A DNA stretch of 64,000 nucleotides from CAYFKJ01 sp964528595. Lineage in GTDB: Bacteria; Pseudomonadota; Alphaproteobacteria; UBA2966. The translations under genes were made by a program, and so were the position numbers. The notes under the pieces were generated by a model. That model did not search any database. It was not told the origin of the DNA and saw only the letters and a program-made list of their open reading frames with translations. Each line of letters opens with the position of its first letter. Positions within the stretch are counted from its first letter, which is position 1. The stretch lies in contig CAZGTM010000001.1 of NCBI GenBank assembly GCA_964528595.1, forward strand, positions 62,001 to 126,000, given 5' to 3'. Positions 8,586 through 18,086 of the stretch are shown here, one piece after another.

Positions 8586-9062
8586 ATGTTCGCTCGGTCA
8601 TGGGGAATTTTACCGGCGGTGGTACTGACCGGCGTACTTGCCGCCGGGCCGGTACGCGCCGCCGACGTGATCGAATTGACCCAAACGGCGTGCCAGTTTC
8701 TCGAATCCGAAAATGGCGTTGACCATTCGTTCAAAACCAAGCGCGCCGCCGACTGCAACCGCATCAACAAGAGGACCGGCGGGGACCGGGTGGCAAAATC
8801 CAAAACCCTCGAACTCAAACCGGGCCGGTATATTTTTCGCGTCACCAACCGCAACGTTCCTTATGAGTTGGGTTTCTGGGTACGCGAAAAGGATTACGAC
8901 TGGCGCAATCCCATGCACGTGGCGATGAAAACCAGTGTATCGGGCGGTGGATTGGAAACCGGCGAAACCCAGGATTATGAAGTCAACCTGAAGCCCGGCG
9001 AATACCTCTACTCCTGCCCCTTGAACCCCACACCGGACTACAGGCTTGTTGTCGCCGAGTAA
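8586..9062 (+). CDS. Exported protein of unknown function, small beta-rich domain
   Basis: 158 residues with a Sec signal peptide (cleavage likely after GPVRAA). The mature part is mostly beta-like (LELKPGRYIFRVTNRNVPYELGFWV and TQDYEVNLKPGEYLYSCPLNP), reminiscent of cupredoxin-like folds such as those in copper-binding periplasmic proteins, but I see no complete type I copper ligand set. It has three cysteines (ACQF, DCNR, YSCP). The start has GGGGAGA upstream. I do not recognise a named family. Confidence 0.75.
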   Translation: MFARSWGILPAVVLTGVLAAGPVRAADVIELTQTACQFLESENGVDHSFKTKRAADCNRINKRTGGDRVAKSKTLELKPGRYIFRVTNRNVPYELGFWVREKDYDWRNPMHVAMKTSVSGGGLETGETQDYEVNLKPGEYLYSCPLNPTPDYRLVVAE

Positions 9063-9135
9063 CACCCGATCGCTGCGCCCTCGCAGCCGGCCGAATCGGC
9101 TGCCGGCGTTCGTCAGGCAGATAATTTCCGCTACA

Positions 9136-10566
9136 ATGCCGGGCATGTCGGAAAGCGCTTCATCCCCGCAATTGCTCAACAGCCTCTCGGCGCGGCTTCT
9201 GGTTTTGACCATCACCTTCATCATGGTCGCGGAAGTGCTGATCTACGTGCCGTCGATATCGCGTTTTCGGCTGGTCTATCTTCAGGAAAAACTGGCGGCG
9301 GGCGAACTCGCGTCGCTGGCCTTGGAAGCGACGCCCGACAACATGGTGAGCAAGGAGCTGACGATGGAGCTCCTCGGACACGCCGGCGCCCGCCTGGTGG
9401 TTCGGAAGGGGCCGAAGACGAGGCGGCTTATGCTGGGTGATTACGAACCCAGCGAAATCGCCATGAGCTTCGACTTGAGGGAAAGTTCGGCGCCGCGCCT
9501 GATCGCCGATGCATTCGCCGCGCTCAGACCCGGTAAAAACAGATTGATCCGCGTGGTCGGCGATTCCCGCGGTAAATCGGAAACCATGATCGAGGTTGTC
9601 ATCGACGAGGCCCCGATGGTTGCGGCGATGTACGACTATTCGGTCCGCATTATGAGTTTGTCCGTCGTAATTTCATTTATCACGGCCGCCCTGGTGTTCC
9701 TCAGCCTGCACCGGCTGATGGTCCGCCCCATGCGGCGCATTACAGAAAGCATGATCGAATTTCGCAAGAACCCTCAGGATCCGGACAACGTCATCGCGGC
9801 CTCCAACCGAGGCGACGAAATCGGGGTGGCGCGACGCGAATTGGCGGCGATGCAGGGGGAGCTGCGGACGGCGCTGAGAAAACAGGAACGTCTCGTCCAA
9901 CTCGGCACCGCCGTGAGTAAGATGAGCCACGATCTCAGAAACATATTGGCCACCGCGCAACTGGTTTCGGACCGTTTGGCGGGCAGCGAGGATCCCGACG
10001 TTCGAAAGGTGACGCCGACGCTGATCGGAGCGATCGACCGTGCCGTCGATCTTTGCAGCCATACACTACGTTTTGTGCGGCCCGACGATTCACCGCTGCG
10101 GCTGATGAAATTCGACCTTACCGAACTCGGTGATGACATCGGCGCATCGCTGGGCGCGCCGGTCGGGGGCGGTATCACGTGGGAAAACAATATCCCCGCC
10201 GGATTTGACATCGAGGCAGACCGCGATGAAATCTACCGGGCGATGTTGAATTTGGCGCGCAATGCCGTTCAGGCCATTTTGGGGAGTTTGGCCGATGAGG
10301 AAACGCCTGGTTCCGGCCGCGTCTCCCTATCGGCCAAGCGAACGGAGAATGGCGTTCTGATCGATCTGGAGGACAATGGACCGGGCTTGCCGGAAACCGC
10401 CCGAGACCACTTGTTCAAAGCCTTTGCCGGCAGCGTTAAAGTGGGCGGTACCGGGCTGGGATTGGCGATATCCCACGACATTGCTAAATCTCACGGCGGC
10501 GACCTAACTTTGGTGAGAAGCGATGTCACCGGGACGTTATTTCGGCTTCATCTTCCCAACGCCTGA
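9136..10566 (+). CDS. Membrane sensor histidine kinase
   Basis: About 476 residues. A first membrane segment (LLVLTITFIMVAEVLIYVPS), a periplasmic domain of about 150 residues and a second membrane segment (IMSLSVVISFITAALVFLSL) are followed by HAMP, then HisKA with the phospho-acceptor near residue 265 (KMSHDLRNILATAQL), N box NLARNAVQAI, and G boxes DNGPGLP and GTGLGLAI. It autophosphorylates and should pass phosphate to a response regulator, but none is adjacent. The open frame extends upstream into the previous gene; I prefer ATG 9136 or 9145, although no strong ribosome site marks either. Confidence 0.92.
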   Translation: MPGMSESASSPQLLNSLSARLLVLTITFIMVAEVLIYVPSISRFRLVYLQEKLAAGELASLALEATPDNMVSKELTMELLGHAGARLVVRKGPKTRRLMLGDYEPSEIAMSFDLRESSAPRLIADAFAALRPGKNRLIRVVGDSRGKSETMIEVVIDEAPMVAAMYDYSVRIMSLSVVISFITAALVFLSLHRLMVRPMRRITESMIEFRKNPQDPDNVIAASNRGDEIGVARRELAAMQGELRTALRKQERLVQLGTAVSKMSHDLRNILATAQLVSDRLAGSEDPDVRKVTPTLIGAIDRAVDLCSHTLRFVRPDDSPLRLMKFDLTELGDDIGASLGAPVGGGITWENNIPAGFDIEADRDEIYRAMLNLARNAVQAILGSLADEETPGSGRVSLSAKRTENGVLIDLEDNGPGLPETARDHLFKAFAGSVKVGGTGLGLAISHDIAKSHGGDLTLVRSDVTGTLFRLHLPNA

Positions 10567-10765
10567 GAAAACCTGCGGCTTAGCCTGTCGAGCAACTATT
10601 TCGACCCGCAATACGGTGGAAACAGCGTAACTTTCTGTTTACAATTTCCGCCTAGAATCAATATGTTGACCGGGATGAGAGGTAGAGAACACTCGGTCGG
10701 AAATGAAATTGGGCGCTGTTTCGGTACCTCGCGGTCCGAACGATTTGATTAACGGGGATTTTGAA

Positions 10766-11218
10766 GTGGCGGGTATTCGTGGCCTTTTGGTTGTGGCATT
10801 GCTGCTTCCGCTCGGCGGATGCGGGGCTGCCGTCATGGCGTTCGTGGACGACACCTTGACGCAGATCAACGGCGATACCTGCTCGATGGCTAGGGTTTTG
10901 CGCGGCGACGCGATTTGCGATGAGCCGCCGGCACTGGAGAAAACGGCCGACACAAAATTGTATTGCTACCGTAATATTGCTCGCGTCGATTGCTACAAAA
11001 AGCCTGATCCGTTCGCCCGCCTTGAGGGTCGGCCCAAGACTCAAAAACCGCATATTGGTACGCCGGAACCGTACCTGACGGAGGCTCAGAGCGCCGCCCC
11101 AAAGAGAAATTCTGGGGGAATCTTCGAGCCTACGCTGAGAGAGGATATTAGCGAGCCCAGCAAGACGGCGCCGGTGCCGCAGATCATTAAGAAACAAGAG
11201 CCCGCCGTGGAGAGTTGA
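10766..11218 (+). CDS. Small lipoprotein of unknown function
   Basis: About 150 residues. Starting at GTG 10766, nine bases after a GGGGA ribosome site, gives a lipoprotein signal peptide with lipobox LGGC at about residue 19. An upstream ATG at 10703 would bury that signal, so I reject it. The mature part has several cysteines (DTCSMARVLRGDAICDE, YCYRNIARVDCYKKPDP) and a proline/lysine-rich tail. No family recognised; it is 54 bases upstream of the methyltransferase gene. Confidence 0.72.
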   Translation: MAGIRGLLVVALLLPLGGCGAAVMAFVDDTLTQINGDTCSMARVLRGDAICDEPPALEKTADTKLYCYRNIARVDCYKKPDPFARLEGRPKTQKPHIGTPEPYLTEAQSAAPKRNSGGIFEPTLREDISEPSKTAPVPQIIKKQEPAVES

Positions 11219-11272
11219 GGGTGTGGCGGCGACAAATCTTAATCCCGCTTTTGGGGAGCGCGGAGTGAACAC

Positions 11273-12040
11273 GTGAGTTGGGACCCGGATCATTATTTGC
11301 ATTTTGGCGGTCATCGCGTCCGTCCGGCGCTCGACCTTATGGGGCGGGTACCGCTGGCAGCACCGGAACGCATTGCCGATCTCGGCTGCGGCCCTGGCAA
11401 CGTCACACGTTTGTTGAACGAGTATTGGCCGCGGGCACGGATTACCGGTGTCGACAATTCGCCGGAAATGCTCTCGAAAGCCTTCGCCGAGGGTCTGGAC
11501 GTCACCTGGCTCGAAGCCGACATACTGGATTGGGCGCCCGATGAACCCTTCGACCTGATCTTCAGCAACGCCGCACTGCAATGGTGTGACGGCCACGAGG
11601 AATTGTTTCCGGCCCTGTTTTCCTTCGTGGCGCCGCAGGGTGTTTTGGCGGTGCAGATGCCGCGAAATCACCAGGCGCCCTCGCATGTATGTATGACGGA
11701 AGCGGTGAAGGCCGGCTCGTGGGCGTCGTCGCTGGAACCCCTTTTGCGTGAGCAACCGGTCGCCGAACCCAGGTACTACCATCGTATTCTCGCGCCGATT
11801 GCCTGGCGCGTGGATATCTGGGAATCGGAATATCTGCAAGTCCTCGAAGGCGAAAACCCCGTCGTCGAGTGGACCCGCGGGACGGCGCTAAAACCTTTGT
11901 TGGACGCCCTCGAGAATGAGGGGGAGCGGGCGGATTTCGAAGCCGAGTACGCCGAACGGATCGCCCACGCCTACCCGCCGGATGAGGAGGGCAAGACCTA
12001 TTTTCCGTTCCGCCGGCTGTTCATCATCGCCCAAGCCTAA
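11273..12040 (+). CDS. tam: Trans-aconitate 2-methyltransferase-like SAM methyltransferase
   Basis: 255 residues, a class I SAM-dependent methyltransferase close to Tam, which monomethylates trans-aconitate. The N terminus WDPDHYLHFGGHRVRPALDL and motif I IADLGCGPGNVTRLL are characteristic, followed by GVDNSPEML and DLIFSNAALQW. The start is GTG 11273. Substrate assignment rests on overall Tam resemblance and is less certain than the fold. Confidence 0.85.
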   Translation: MSWDPDHYLHFGGHRVRPALDLMGRVPLAAPERIADLGCGPGNVTRLLNEYWPRARITGVDNSPEMLSKAFAEGLDVTWLEADILDWAPDEPFDLIFSNAALQWCDGHEELFPALFSFVAPQGVLAVQMPRNHQAPSHVCMTEAVKAGSWASSLEPLLREQPVAEPRYYHRILAPIAWRVDIWESEYLQVLEGENPVVEWTRGTALKPLLDALENEGERADFEAEYAERIAHAYPPDEEGKTYFPFRRLFIIAQA

Positions 12041-12230
12041 AAACCTTTTCGAATAATAAGCGCGGGCTCCGGTCGCGCCGCCATGCGACAAAACCGCACA
12101 AGATATGCACCGCGGTTCCGTTCTGCTGCTTTGCCTGATATAAGGACGGTTGCAAGGGTGCGTTTTGATGTCGGAGGGTGTCGGACGGCCTTTTGTTTTT
12201 TGACAGCCTTGACCGAAGTTGCTCGGCGAT

Positions 12231-13583
12231 ATGATCGACGACGATATCCTTCTTAAGCACGATGGCCGGGTGCCGCGCTATACGAGCTATCCGACGGCGC
12301 CGCATTTCAATACGACGGTCGACGGGGACACCTATGCCGGCTGGCTGCGGGAGATTCCGCCGGAGCAGCCGTTATCGCTTTATTTTCACGTACCCTTCTG
12401 CGACACGATGTGCTGGTTCTGCGGTTGTCAAACCACCGTCGTGAACCGCTATCAACCGGTTGCTTCCTATCTGGAACTGCTTGCCAGGGAGATTGATTTG
12501 ATCGGCGAGCATCTCGGGGAAGGACGCCCGGTCGCCCACATCCATTGGGGCGGCGGCTCACCGACGATTGTCGCGTCCGATGACTTCCACAATGTGATGG
12601 CCCGGATCGCCGATCGGTTTAGTTTTCAAAGCGATGCCGAAATTGCCGTTGAAATAGACCCCCGGGGATTTGACGCGGATCATGTTGCCGCACTTGGCGA
12701 CGCCGGTGTCAACCGGGCCAGCATCGGGATCCAGGATTTTCAGCCCGACGTGCAAAAAGCCGTCAACCGGGTCCAACCTTTCGAGGAAACCCGTGAAGTG
12801 GTGGAGGGGCTGCGCCGGGCTGGGATCGCCGGCATCAGCTTCGATCTCCTGTACGGCCTGCCGCATCAGACCGTGGAAAGCGTGTTGTCGACGGTCGATC
12901 TGGCGATGGAACTGGCGCCCGACAGAATCTCGTTGTTCGGCTACGCCCATGTGCCCTGGATGAAAGCCCATCAGCAGATGATTGATGAGGACTTGCTGCC
13001 CGATGGCCGCGCCCGGCTGGCCCTCTACCGGGCGGCGGCGGGGCGCCTGGCCGAGCACGGCTTCGTCGCCATCGGGCTCGATCATTTCGCCCGTGCCGAA
13101 GACCCCATGGCGGTCGCCGTCAGGGAAGGCCGGCTCAACCGGAATTTTCAGGGGTACACCACGGACGAGGCGGAGGTGCTGATCGGCTTCGGCGCGTCGG
13201 CGATCGGATCGCTGCCCCAGGGTTACGTGCAAAACGCTTCACTGGTGCCGGACTATCGCTCGGCCCTCGAAGCCGGGACACCGCCCATCGCGAGGGGCGT
13301 CGAGGTGTCGGAAGACGATCGGCTGAGACGCGCCGTCATTCAGCGTCTGATGTGCGGCCTCGAGGTCGATCTCTCCGAAGAAGCGGCCCAATACGGCTTT
13401 GGCGGTGATGTATTCGCCGATTCGCTGGCCGCGCTGGCACCCTTGCAGCAGGACGGCCTGGTCAGCATAAATGGCAGCGTCGTGACGGTGCCCGAGGAAG
13501 GCCGGCTAGCCGTGCGCTCGGTCTGCGCGGCGTTCGACAGCTATCTGGGCGTCGGTCCCGGCCGTCACAGCCGCGCCATCTGA
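12231..13583 (+). CDS. hemN: Oxygen-independent coproporphyrinogen III oxidase
   Basis: A radical SAM enzyme that decarboxylates coproporphyrinogen III to protoporphyrinogen IX under low oxygen. About 450 residues. The N terminus VPRYTSYPTAPHF matches HemN, and the cluster motif is CDTMCWFCGC (Cys57, 61, 64 from ATG 12231), followed by HIHWGGGSPTI and SIGIQDFQPDVQKAVNRVQ. A TTG at 12219 is an alternative start. No clear FNR box was found upstream. A dyad AACCGC-N14-GCGGTT lies at 12092-12117, of unknown meaning. Confidence 0.96.
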   Translation: MIDDDILLKHDGRVPRYTSYPTAPHFNTTVDGDTYAGWLREIPPEQPLSLYFHVPFCDTMCWFCGCQTTVVNRYQPVASYLELLAREIDLIGEHLGEGRPVAHIHWGGGSPTIVASDDFHNVMARIADRFSFQSDAEIAVEIDPRGFDADHVAALGDAGVNRASIGIQDFQPDVQKAVNRVQPFEETREVVEGLRRAGIAGISFDLLYGLPHQTVESVLSTVDLAMELAPDRISLFGYAHVPWMKAHQQMIDEDLLPDGRARLALYRAAAGRLAEHGFVAIGLDHFARAEDPMAVAVREGRLNRNFQGYTTDEAEVLIGFGASAIGSLPQGYVQNASLVPDYRSALEAGTPPIARGVEVSEDDRLRRAVIQRLMCGLEVDLSEEAAQYGFGGDVFADSLAALAPLQQDGLVSINGSVVTVPEEGRLAVRSVCAAFDSYLGVGPGRHSRAI

Positions 13584-13665
13584 TACCTCCCGCCTGCGTT
13601 GACCGCTTTTGCCGGCGCCGCTACGCTTTCCCACCAAACACGAGAAACTGGGAAGACGTCAGCAC

Positions 13666-14670
13666 ATGATCAGACCGGGTCAGCGAAACCTCATAACGGA
13701 CGTTGACGGCTTAAGGGTCGGCAATGCACAGCTCGACGATGCGTGGACCGGCACCACGGTCGTGCTACCAGATGAAGACGCCGTGGCCGCGGCCGATGTA
13801 CGCGGCGGTGCGCCGGGAACCCATGAGATCAATGCCCTGGACCCGACCTGCAGCGTCGAGGCCATTCAGGCGATCGTCCTTTCCGGCGGTTCAGCTTTCG
13901 GCTTGGATTCAGCCTCCGGCGTGTCCTCCTGGTTGCTCAATGAGGGACGGGGCGTACAGGTTGGGTCTGCCACGATTCCGGTTGTCCCGGCGGCCATTCT
14001 GATCGATCTCCTGAACGGCGGTGACAAGGACTGGGGCGACGTTCCCCCTTATCGCGAGCTTGCTCTGCAGGCATGTGACGCTGCTGAAACGGATTTTCAA
14101 CTGGGGAATGTGGGCGCCGGCATGGGCGCGACGGCGGGCCCGCTGAAGGGTGGCCTCGGCAGCGCTTCGGCGCTGACCGACGAAGGTGAGCAGGTCGGCG
14201 CTTTGATGGCCGTAAATCCCTGGGGATCGGTTGTCATGCCGGGGACGGATGCCTTCTGGGCCTGGCCCTGGGAGGTTGACGGTGAATTCGGCGGCGTCAG
14301 GCCGACAGCGGAGGCTACCGCGGGAAATCTCGACTACGCGCCGGAAGCCATGCAGTTCGGCCCGGCCAACACAACCATCGGTGTGGTTGCTACGAATATT
14401 GCCTTGTCCAAGGCCCAAGCTCAGCGTATTGCCATTATGGCCCATGACGGTATCGCCCGTGCGATTCGCCCTGTTCATACCCCCTTTGATGGCGATACGA
14501 TATTTGTGCTTTCGACGGCGCGGCAGGAATTGCCCGACCCGGTGCCCTTGTCTTTGGCCCGGCTCGGCATGATGGCTGCGGATTGTGTTGCCCGGGCAAT
14601 CGCCCGTGGCGTTTACGCCGCCGACGGACTGGGGGACTTTCCAGGCTATAGAGAGCGGCACGCCGGCTAG
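13666..14670 (+). CDS. P1 family peptidase (DmpA/BapA-type aminopeptidase)
   Basis: About 334 residues from ATG 13666, preceded by GGGAAG; the open frame upstream is not needed. N terminus ITDVDGLRVGNAQLDDAWTGTTVVL, SGGSAFGLDSASGV, and GNVGAGMGATAGPLKGGLGSAS are typical of the family. P1 enzymes self-cleave before a Ser/Thr to create an N-terminal nucleophile; here the Gly-Ser of NPWGSVV (Ser about 188) fits. They release N-terminal residues from amides or short peptides. The gene is 28 bases upstream of a peptide-type binding protein, suggesting linked peptide uptake and breakdown. Confidence 0.9.
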   Translation: MIRPGQRNLITDVDGLRVGNAQLDDAWTGTTVVLPDEDAVAAADVRGGAPGTHEINALDPTCSVEAIQAIVLSGGSAFGLDSASGVSSWLLNEGRGVQVGSATIPVVPAAILIDLLNGGDKDWGDVPPYRELALQACDAAETDFQLGNVGAGMGATAGPLKGGLGSASALTDEGEQVGALMAVNPWGSVVMPGTDAFWAWPWEVDGEFGGVRPTAEATAGNLDYAPEAMQFGPANTTIGVVATNIALSKAQAQRIAIMAHDGIARAIRPVHTPFDGDTIFVLSTARQELPDPVPLSLARLGMMAADCVARAIARGVYAADGLGDFPGYRERHAG

Positions 14671-14698
14671 GGAACCGGCCTAACGAAGGGAGGAAGCC

Positions 14699-16186
14699 AT
14701 GCGCAAATGCGTAATGGGAATTGCAGGAGCCGTTATCGCTGCTGTCGCCGGTTTTGCGCCGGTCCAGGCGAGTGCGAAGGACACATTGGTATTGGGTATG
14801 CCGTTGGAGCCGCCGGGACTGGACCCGACGATGGATGCGGCGGCGGCGATCGCGCAGGTCACACTCTATAATGTCTATGAAAGTCTCACACGGATTAACG
14901 AACGCGCCGAGGTGGGCCCGGGTCTGGCTGAAAGCTGGACGGTTTCGGATGATCTCAAAGTCTTCACGTTCAAACTGAAGTCAGGGGTCAAGTTCGCCGA
15001 CGGCACGACGTTCGACGCCAGCGACGTCAAATTCACCTTCGAGCGCAACGCCGCCGAAAAGAGTACCAACAAGCGCAAGAAGCGCTACACCAACATGGCG
15101 TCCATCGAGGCGGTCGACCCGATGACGGTCAGAATTACCTTGAAGGACCCCAATCCTCTGCTGCTTTTCCAACTGGGCGAATCGACATCCGTCATCGTCG
15201 GTCCCGAGACAGCCGAGAACAACAAGCACCATCCGGTCGGCACCGGCCCGTATGCCTTCGACAAGTGGGTCAAGGGCAGCTCGATGAGCTTGAAGAAAAA
15301 CTCGCATTACCGTGATCCGGGCGCCATTAAGATCAACAAGGTGACCTTCAAGTTCATCAGCGATCCGTCAGCCCAGGTGGCTGCCATGATGGCCGGCGAC
15401 ATCGATATCTTCCCCTACTTCGGCTCGCCGGAAAGCCTCGAACAGTTCAAGGCCAATCCGACATTCGTCGTCCAGGAAGGGACCACCGAAGGCGAAACAA
15501 TTCTGTCGACCAACAACAAGTCGAAGGCTCTTTCGGACGTCCGTGTCCGCCGCGCCATCGCCTATGCGCTGGATCGCCAGGCCATCGTTGATGGCGCCAT
15601 GTTCGGTTACGGCATGCCGATCGGCACGCACTTTGCGCCGCATAATCCGGCCTATGTCGATCTCACCGGCATGTATGCTCACAACCCGGCAAAAGCCAAG
15701 GCGCTTTTGGCCGAAGCCGGTTACGGCGGCGGTCTGGAACTCTCGCTGAAGCTGCCGCCGCCAACCTATGCCCGCCGCGGCGGCGAGATCATCGCCGATC
15801 AGCTGTCGAAAGTCGGGATCACGGCGAAGATCGAGCCCGTCGAATGGGCCCAGTGGATCGATCAGGTCTACAAGAAGAAGAACTACGATCTTTCCATCGT
15901 CAGCCATGTCGAGCCCAACGACATCAACATCTACGCCAATCCCAAGTACTACTTCCAGTACGACAGCCAGGAATTCCGCGACATCATCCAGAAGGCGGAT
16001 ACCACGGCTGATCAGGCCATGCGGGCCAAGCACCTGCAGGCCGCCCAGCGCAAGCTGGCTGAGGATGCCGTCAACGGCTTCCTGTTCCAGCTGGCCCGCA
16101 CGGCGGTATTCCGCAAAGGCCTGACGGGGGTTTGGAAGAACTCACCCATGTTCGTGAACGACCTGGCGGGCATGTCCTGGCAGTAA
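14699..16186 (+). CDS. ABC transporter substrate-binding protein, peptide/opine/nickel family 5
   Basis: 495 residues with a Sec signal peptide (cleavage about residue 26, VQASA-KDT). The SBP_bac_5 core is clear: LEPPGLDPTMDAAAAIAQV, VYESLTRINERAEVGPGLAES, GTGPYAFDKWVKG and VRRAIAYALDRQAIVDGAMFGYG. It binds an oligopeptide-like ligand in the periplasm. A strong GGGAGGAAG ribosome site precedes ATG 14699. No permease or ATPase follows; transcription is closed by a terminator 38 bases after the stop, so partner subunits must be elsewhere. Confidence 0.94.
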   Translation: MRKCVMGIAGAVIAAVAGFAPVQASAKDTLVLGMPLEPPGLDPTMDAAAAIAQVTLYNVYESLTRINERAEVGPGLAESWTVSDDLKVFTFKLKSGVKFADGTTFDASDVKFTFERNAAEKSTNKRKKRYTNMASIEAVDPMTVRITLKDPNPLLLFQLGESTSVIVGPETAENNKHHPVGTGPYAFDKWVKGSSMSLKKNSHYRDPGAIKINKVTFKFISDPSAQVAAMMAGDIDIFPYFGSPESLEQFKANPTFVVQEGTTEGETILSTNNKSKALSDVRVRRAIAYALDRQAIVDGAMFGYGMPIGTHFAPHNPAYVDLTGMYAHNPAKAKALLAEAGYGGGLELSLKLPPPTYARRGGEIIADQLSKVGITAKIEPVEWAQWIDQVYKKKNYDLSIVSHVEPNDINIYANPKYYFQYDSQEFRDIIQKADTTADQAMRAKHLQAAQRKLAEDAVNGFLFQLARTAVFRKGLTGVWKNSPMFVNDLAGMSWQ

Positions 16187-16223
16187 TGAGCGGGTAGCCG
16201 GCGGGTAACCGCCGCACGGATCA

Positions 16224-16255
16224 GGGGCACACCTAACGGTGTGCCCCTTTTCTTT
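16224..16255 (+). terminator. Rho-independent terminator after the binding-protein gene
   Basis: A perfect 10-base-pair stem (GGGGCACACC / GGTGTGCCCC) with loop TAAC, followed by TTTTCTTT. It closes the rightward P1 peptidase/binding-protein unit. Confidence 0.93.
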
Positions 16256-16297
16256 GTCCGATCCGCTGTTCGTCCGGCATGTGGATCGGACGAAAAA

Positions 16298-16326
16298 GGG
16301 CGGGTCCGAAGACCCGCCCCTATTTT
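16298..16326. terminator. Bidirectional intrinsic terminator
   Basis: A perfect 9-base-pair stem (GGGCGGGTC / GACCCGCCC) with loop CGAA. It has CTATTTTT on the plus side and TTTTTCG on the minus side, so it can stop the leftward lipoprotein gene ending at 16344 as well as read-through from the left. Confidence 0.85.
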
Positions 16327-16343
16327 TCGATTTGCTGCTTAGA

Positions 16344-17534
16344 TCAGCGCAGATAGATATGAACCTCGTTGGTCGAGGCTTCGGCGCTGGTCGTTGCCGA
16401 CAGATTGACGCGGCCGGCGGGCAAGCCCATCTCCGTCAGGGTTCTGAGAACCTGATCGGCGTTCTTTTTGGCCTTGGAGGTATTGAGCGCCACCTCAGCC
16501 GGCGTGCCTTGGGCGGGTGCGACGGCGACCAAAGCGAAGGCGGCCTGCGGGCGCCGTTCGATGGCCTTGGAAACCGCATTGTAAAGCGCCTGCTGGTACG
16601 GCACGTCCGGGCGGTCGAAGCGGATCACCACCAGGGGTCGGCGGCTTTGTGAAGCACTGCTCACGCCGCTGGCGGCGGGCGCCGCGCCGGCTAACGGCGT
16701 GGCGGCGAAGTAGGCGCGGTTTGTCAGGCTTTGACCGTAGAACTCACCGTTCTTGATCGCCAGGGACAGGGTTGTGAGGTTGTGCCGCTCGTTGCCGACG
16801 TAGGCGGTCTGGCGGCTGATATCCTCCGACAATTCATTGAGCAAGCGGTCAATCAACACGACGGTGCGGTTGGTCTCGTCCTCGAGAATGGCGATCTGAC
16901 GGTGATCTTCGTCAATGGCGCCCTGCAGACCGTATGTTGCGCGGGCGCTTTCGAGCAGATAAGCCGACAGCGACGAGGCCGACGCGACATCATTGGCCAG
17001 ACTGTTCATGGCGGCGATGTCCGCACCGATGCGGTCCAACTCGGCTTGGGCGGCGTTCCACTGACTAACCAAAACCGGGTTGCCTGGCGTCGTGCCGATT
17101 TGCAGGCGCGAGTTGATGGCGGCGACGACGCCGTGATAGCGCTGGGCGTTGACCGTCGTGGCGCCGCGGATTTGCTGCAAGGTGGTATTGCGCGCGCCGA
17201 TAATGCCGCGCAGGCTGCCTAATTCGTTCCTCAGTTGGGCAACTTTCTGCCCGACGAAGGTACCGGTCGACGGCGCCTGGGTGACAGGCGCCTGGGCAAA
17301 ATTCGTGGTGCCCATGAGCGGCGGCGGGGCCGGCGCCGCCGGCGGACTTAATGTCGGGGACGCCATTTTTTCGGCATCCGACTCGGCAATCATGACCTTG
17401 TCGCCGCCGGCGTCCTGTTCGCCCGCTGGGTCCTCACCCGTTAGCGTTGGCCACAATGTATCCGTGGCGAACGAACAGCCGGCCAGAAGAACTGCCGCGC
17501 CGACTACGGCGCCATATGATTTTCTCAATGCCAT
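16344..17534 (-). CDS. Lipoprotein with central coiled coil and OmpA-like C-terminal region
   Basis: About 396 residues from ATG 17534. The N terminus is a lipoprotein signal with lipobox LLAGC, then a Pro/Ala-rich linker. A long helical middle (residues about 100-240: VAQLRNELGSLRGIIGARNTTL, LEDETNRTVVLIDRLLNELSED) looks like coiled coil. The C-terminal 110 residues (VVIRFDRPDVPYQQALYNAV, SKAKKNADQVLRTLTEMGLPAGRVNLSATTS) resemble an OmpA-type fold, though I see no perfect peptidoglycan-binding signature. Probably an outer-membrane-anchored envelope protein; no named family. Confidence 0.78.
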   Translation of the reverse strand: MALRKSYGAVVGAAVLLAGCSFATDTLWPTLTGEDPAGEQDAGGDKVMIAESDAEKMASPTLSPPAAPAPPPLMGTTNFAQAPVTQAPSTGTFVGQKVAQLRNELGSLRGIIGARNTTLQQIRGATTVNAQRYHGVVAAINSRLQIGTTPGNPVLVSQWNAAQAELDRIGADIAAMNSLANDVASASSLSAYLLESARATYGLQGAIDEDHRQIAILEDETNRTVVLIDRLLNELSEDISRQTAYVGNERHNLTTLSLAIKNGEFYGQSLTNRAYFAATPLAGAAPAASGVSSASQSRRPLVVIRFDRPDVPYQQALYNAVSKAIERRPQAAFALVAVAPAQGTPAEVALNTSKAKKNADQVLRTLTEMGLPAGRVNLSATTSAEASTNEVHIYLR

Positions 17535-18086
17535 TTTTTCAATGCCGTCCTGCAAACACCGTATAAATTTTTCATCTGCAGCACAGACCCTCTTCCTTCA
17601 ATTGTCATGCCGGTCAATCTCTTTACCGGTCCGTGGTCTTCGTTGACACTTACTCTTGTCAGCACAACAGCCTTTCGGAAGTAAGATCGCGCGCACAAAT
17701 ACCCACCTGTTCGCCAAGGGTTTAGCCTACTCCACCCTCGTCCCGGACCGCGCATTTCAACCGTTGACGCCTCATCCGAGTCGCCGAGGTTTGTCTGCGA
17801 TTGGAACTGTTGTAGAGATTAGCCTCCCTCGCCGGGTGATCTTATCCAAAGGGCGGGAGGGCCACAAGCGGCTTTTCTCAAGTAAAAGCGGGTGGTTAGA
17901 CGGAAAATGCGTGACGGCCTCTCAGCATCCGCCTGTGTCTACCTCCGGCGTTCCGGGACGATGCGTACACGGCCCCTGTCCAAGGCCCTTGCAAAGCGGT
18001 GTTGATTTGATTAGTTTCCGCAGCCTTGGTTGCCGATTCGCATACGCGGCGATCGGCGGCCGGCCACATAAACGCCGGAACATTGC
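17535..18086. other. Intergenic stretch of about 550 bases, no convincing gene
   Basis: Between the leftward lipoprotein and tRNA-Arg. An open frame on the plus strand (17656-18096) has no ribosome site and an atypical composition, and runs into the tRNA. The stretch contains hairpin-prone segments, for example GCTTTT/AAAAGC around 17871-17889 and CCCTCGCC against GGGCGGGAGGG around 17826-17861. A structured RNA is possible, but I could not match it to tmRNA, SRP RNA, RNase P RNA or 6S RNA. Confidence 0.4.

Noticed and set aside
12041..12230. FNR-type box upstream of hemN
   Set aside because: No TTGAT-N4-ATCAA match found; only a short dyad AACCGC-N14-GCGGTT is present.
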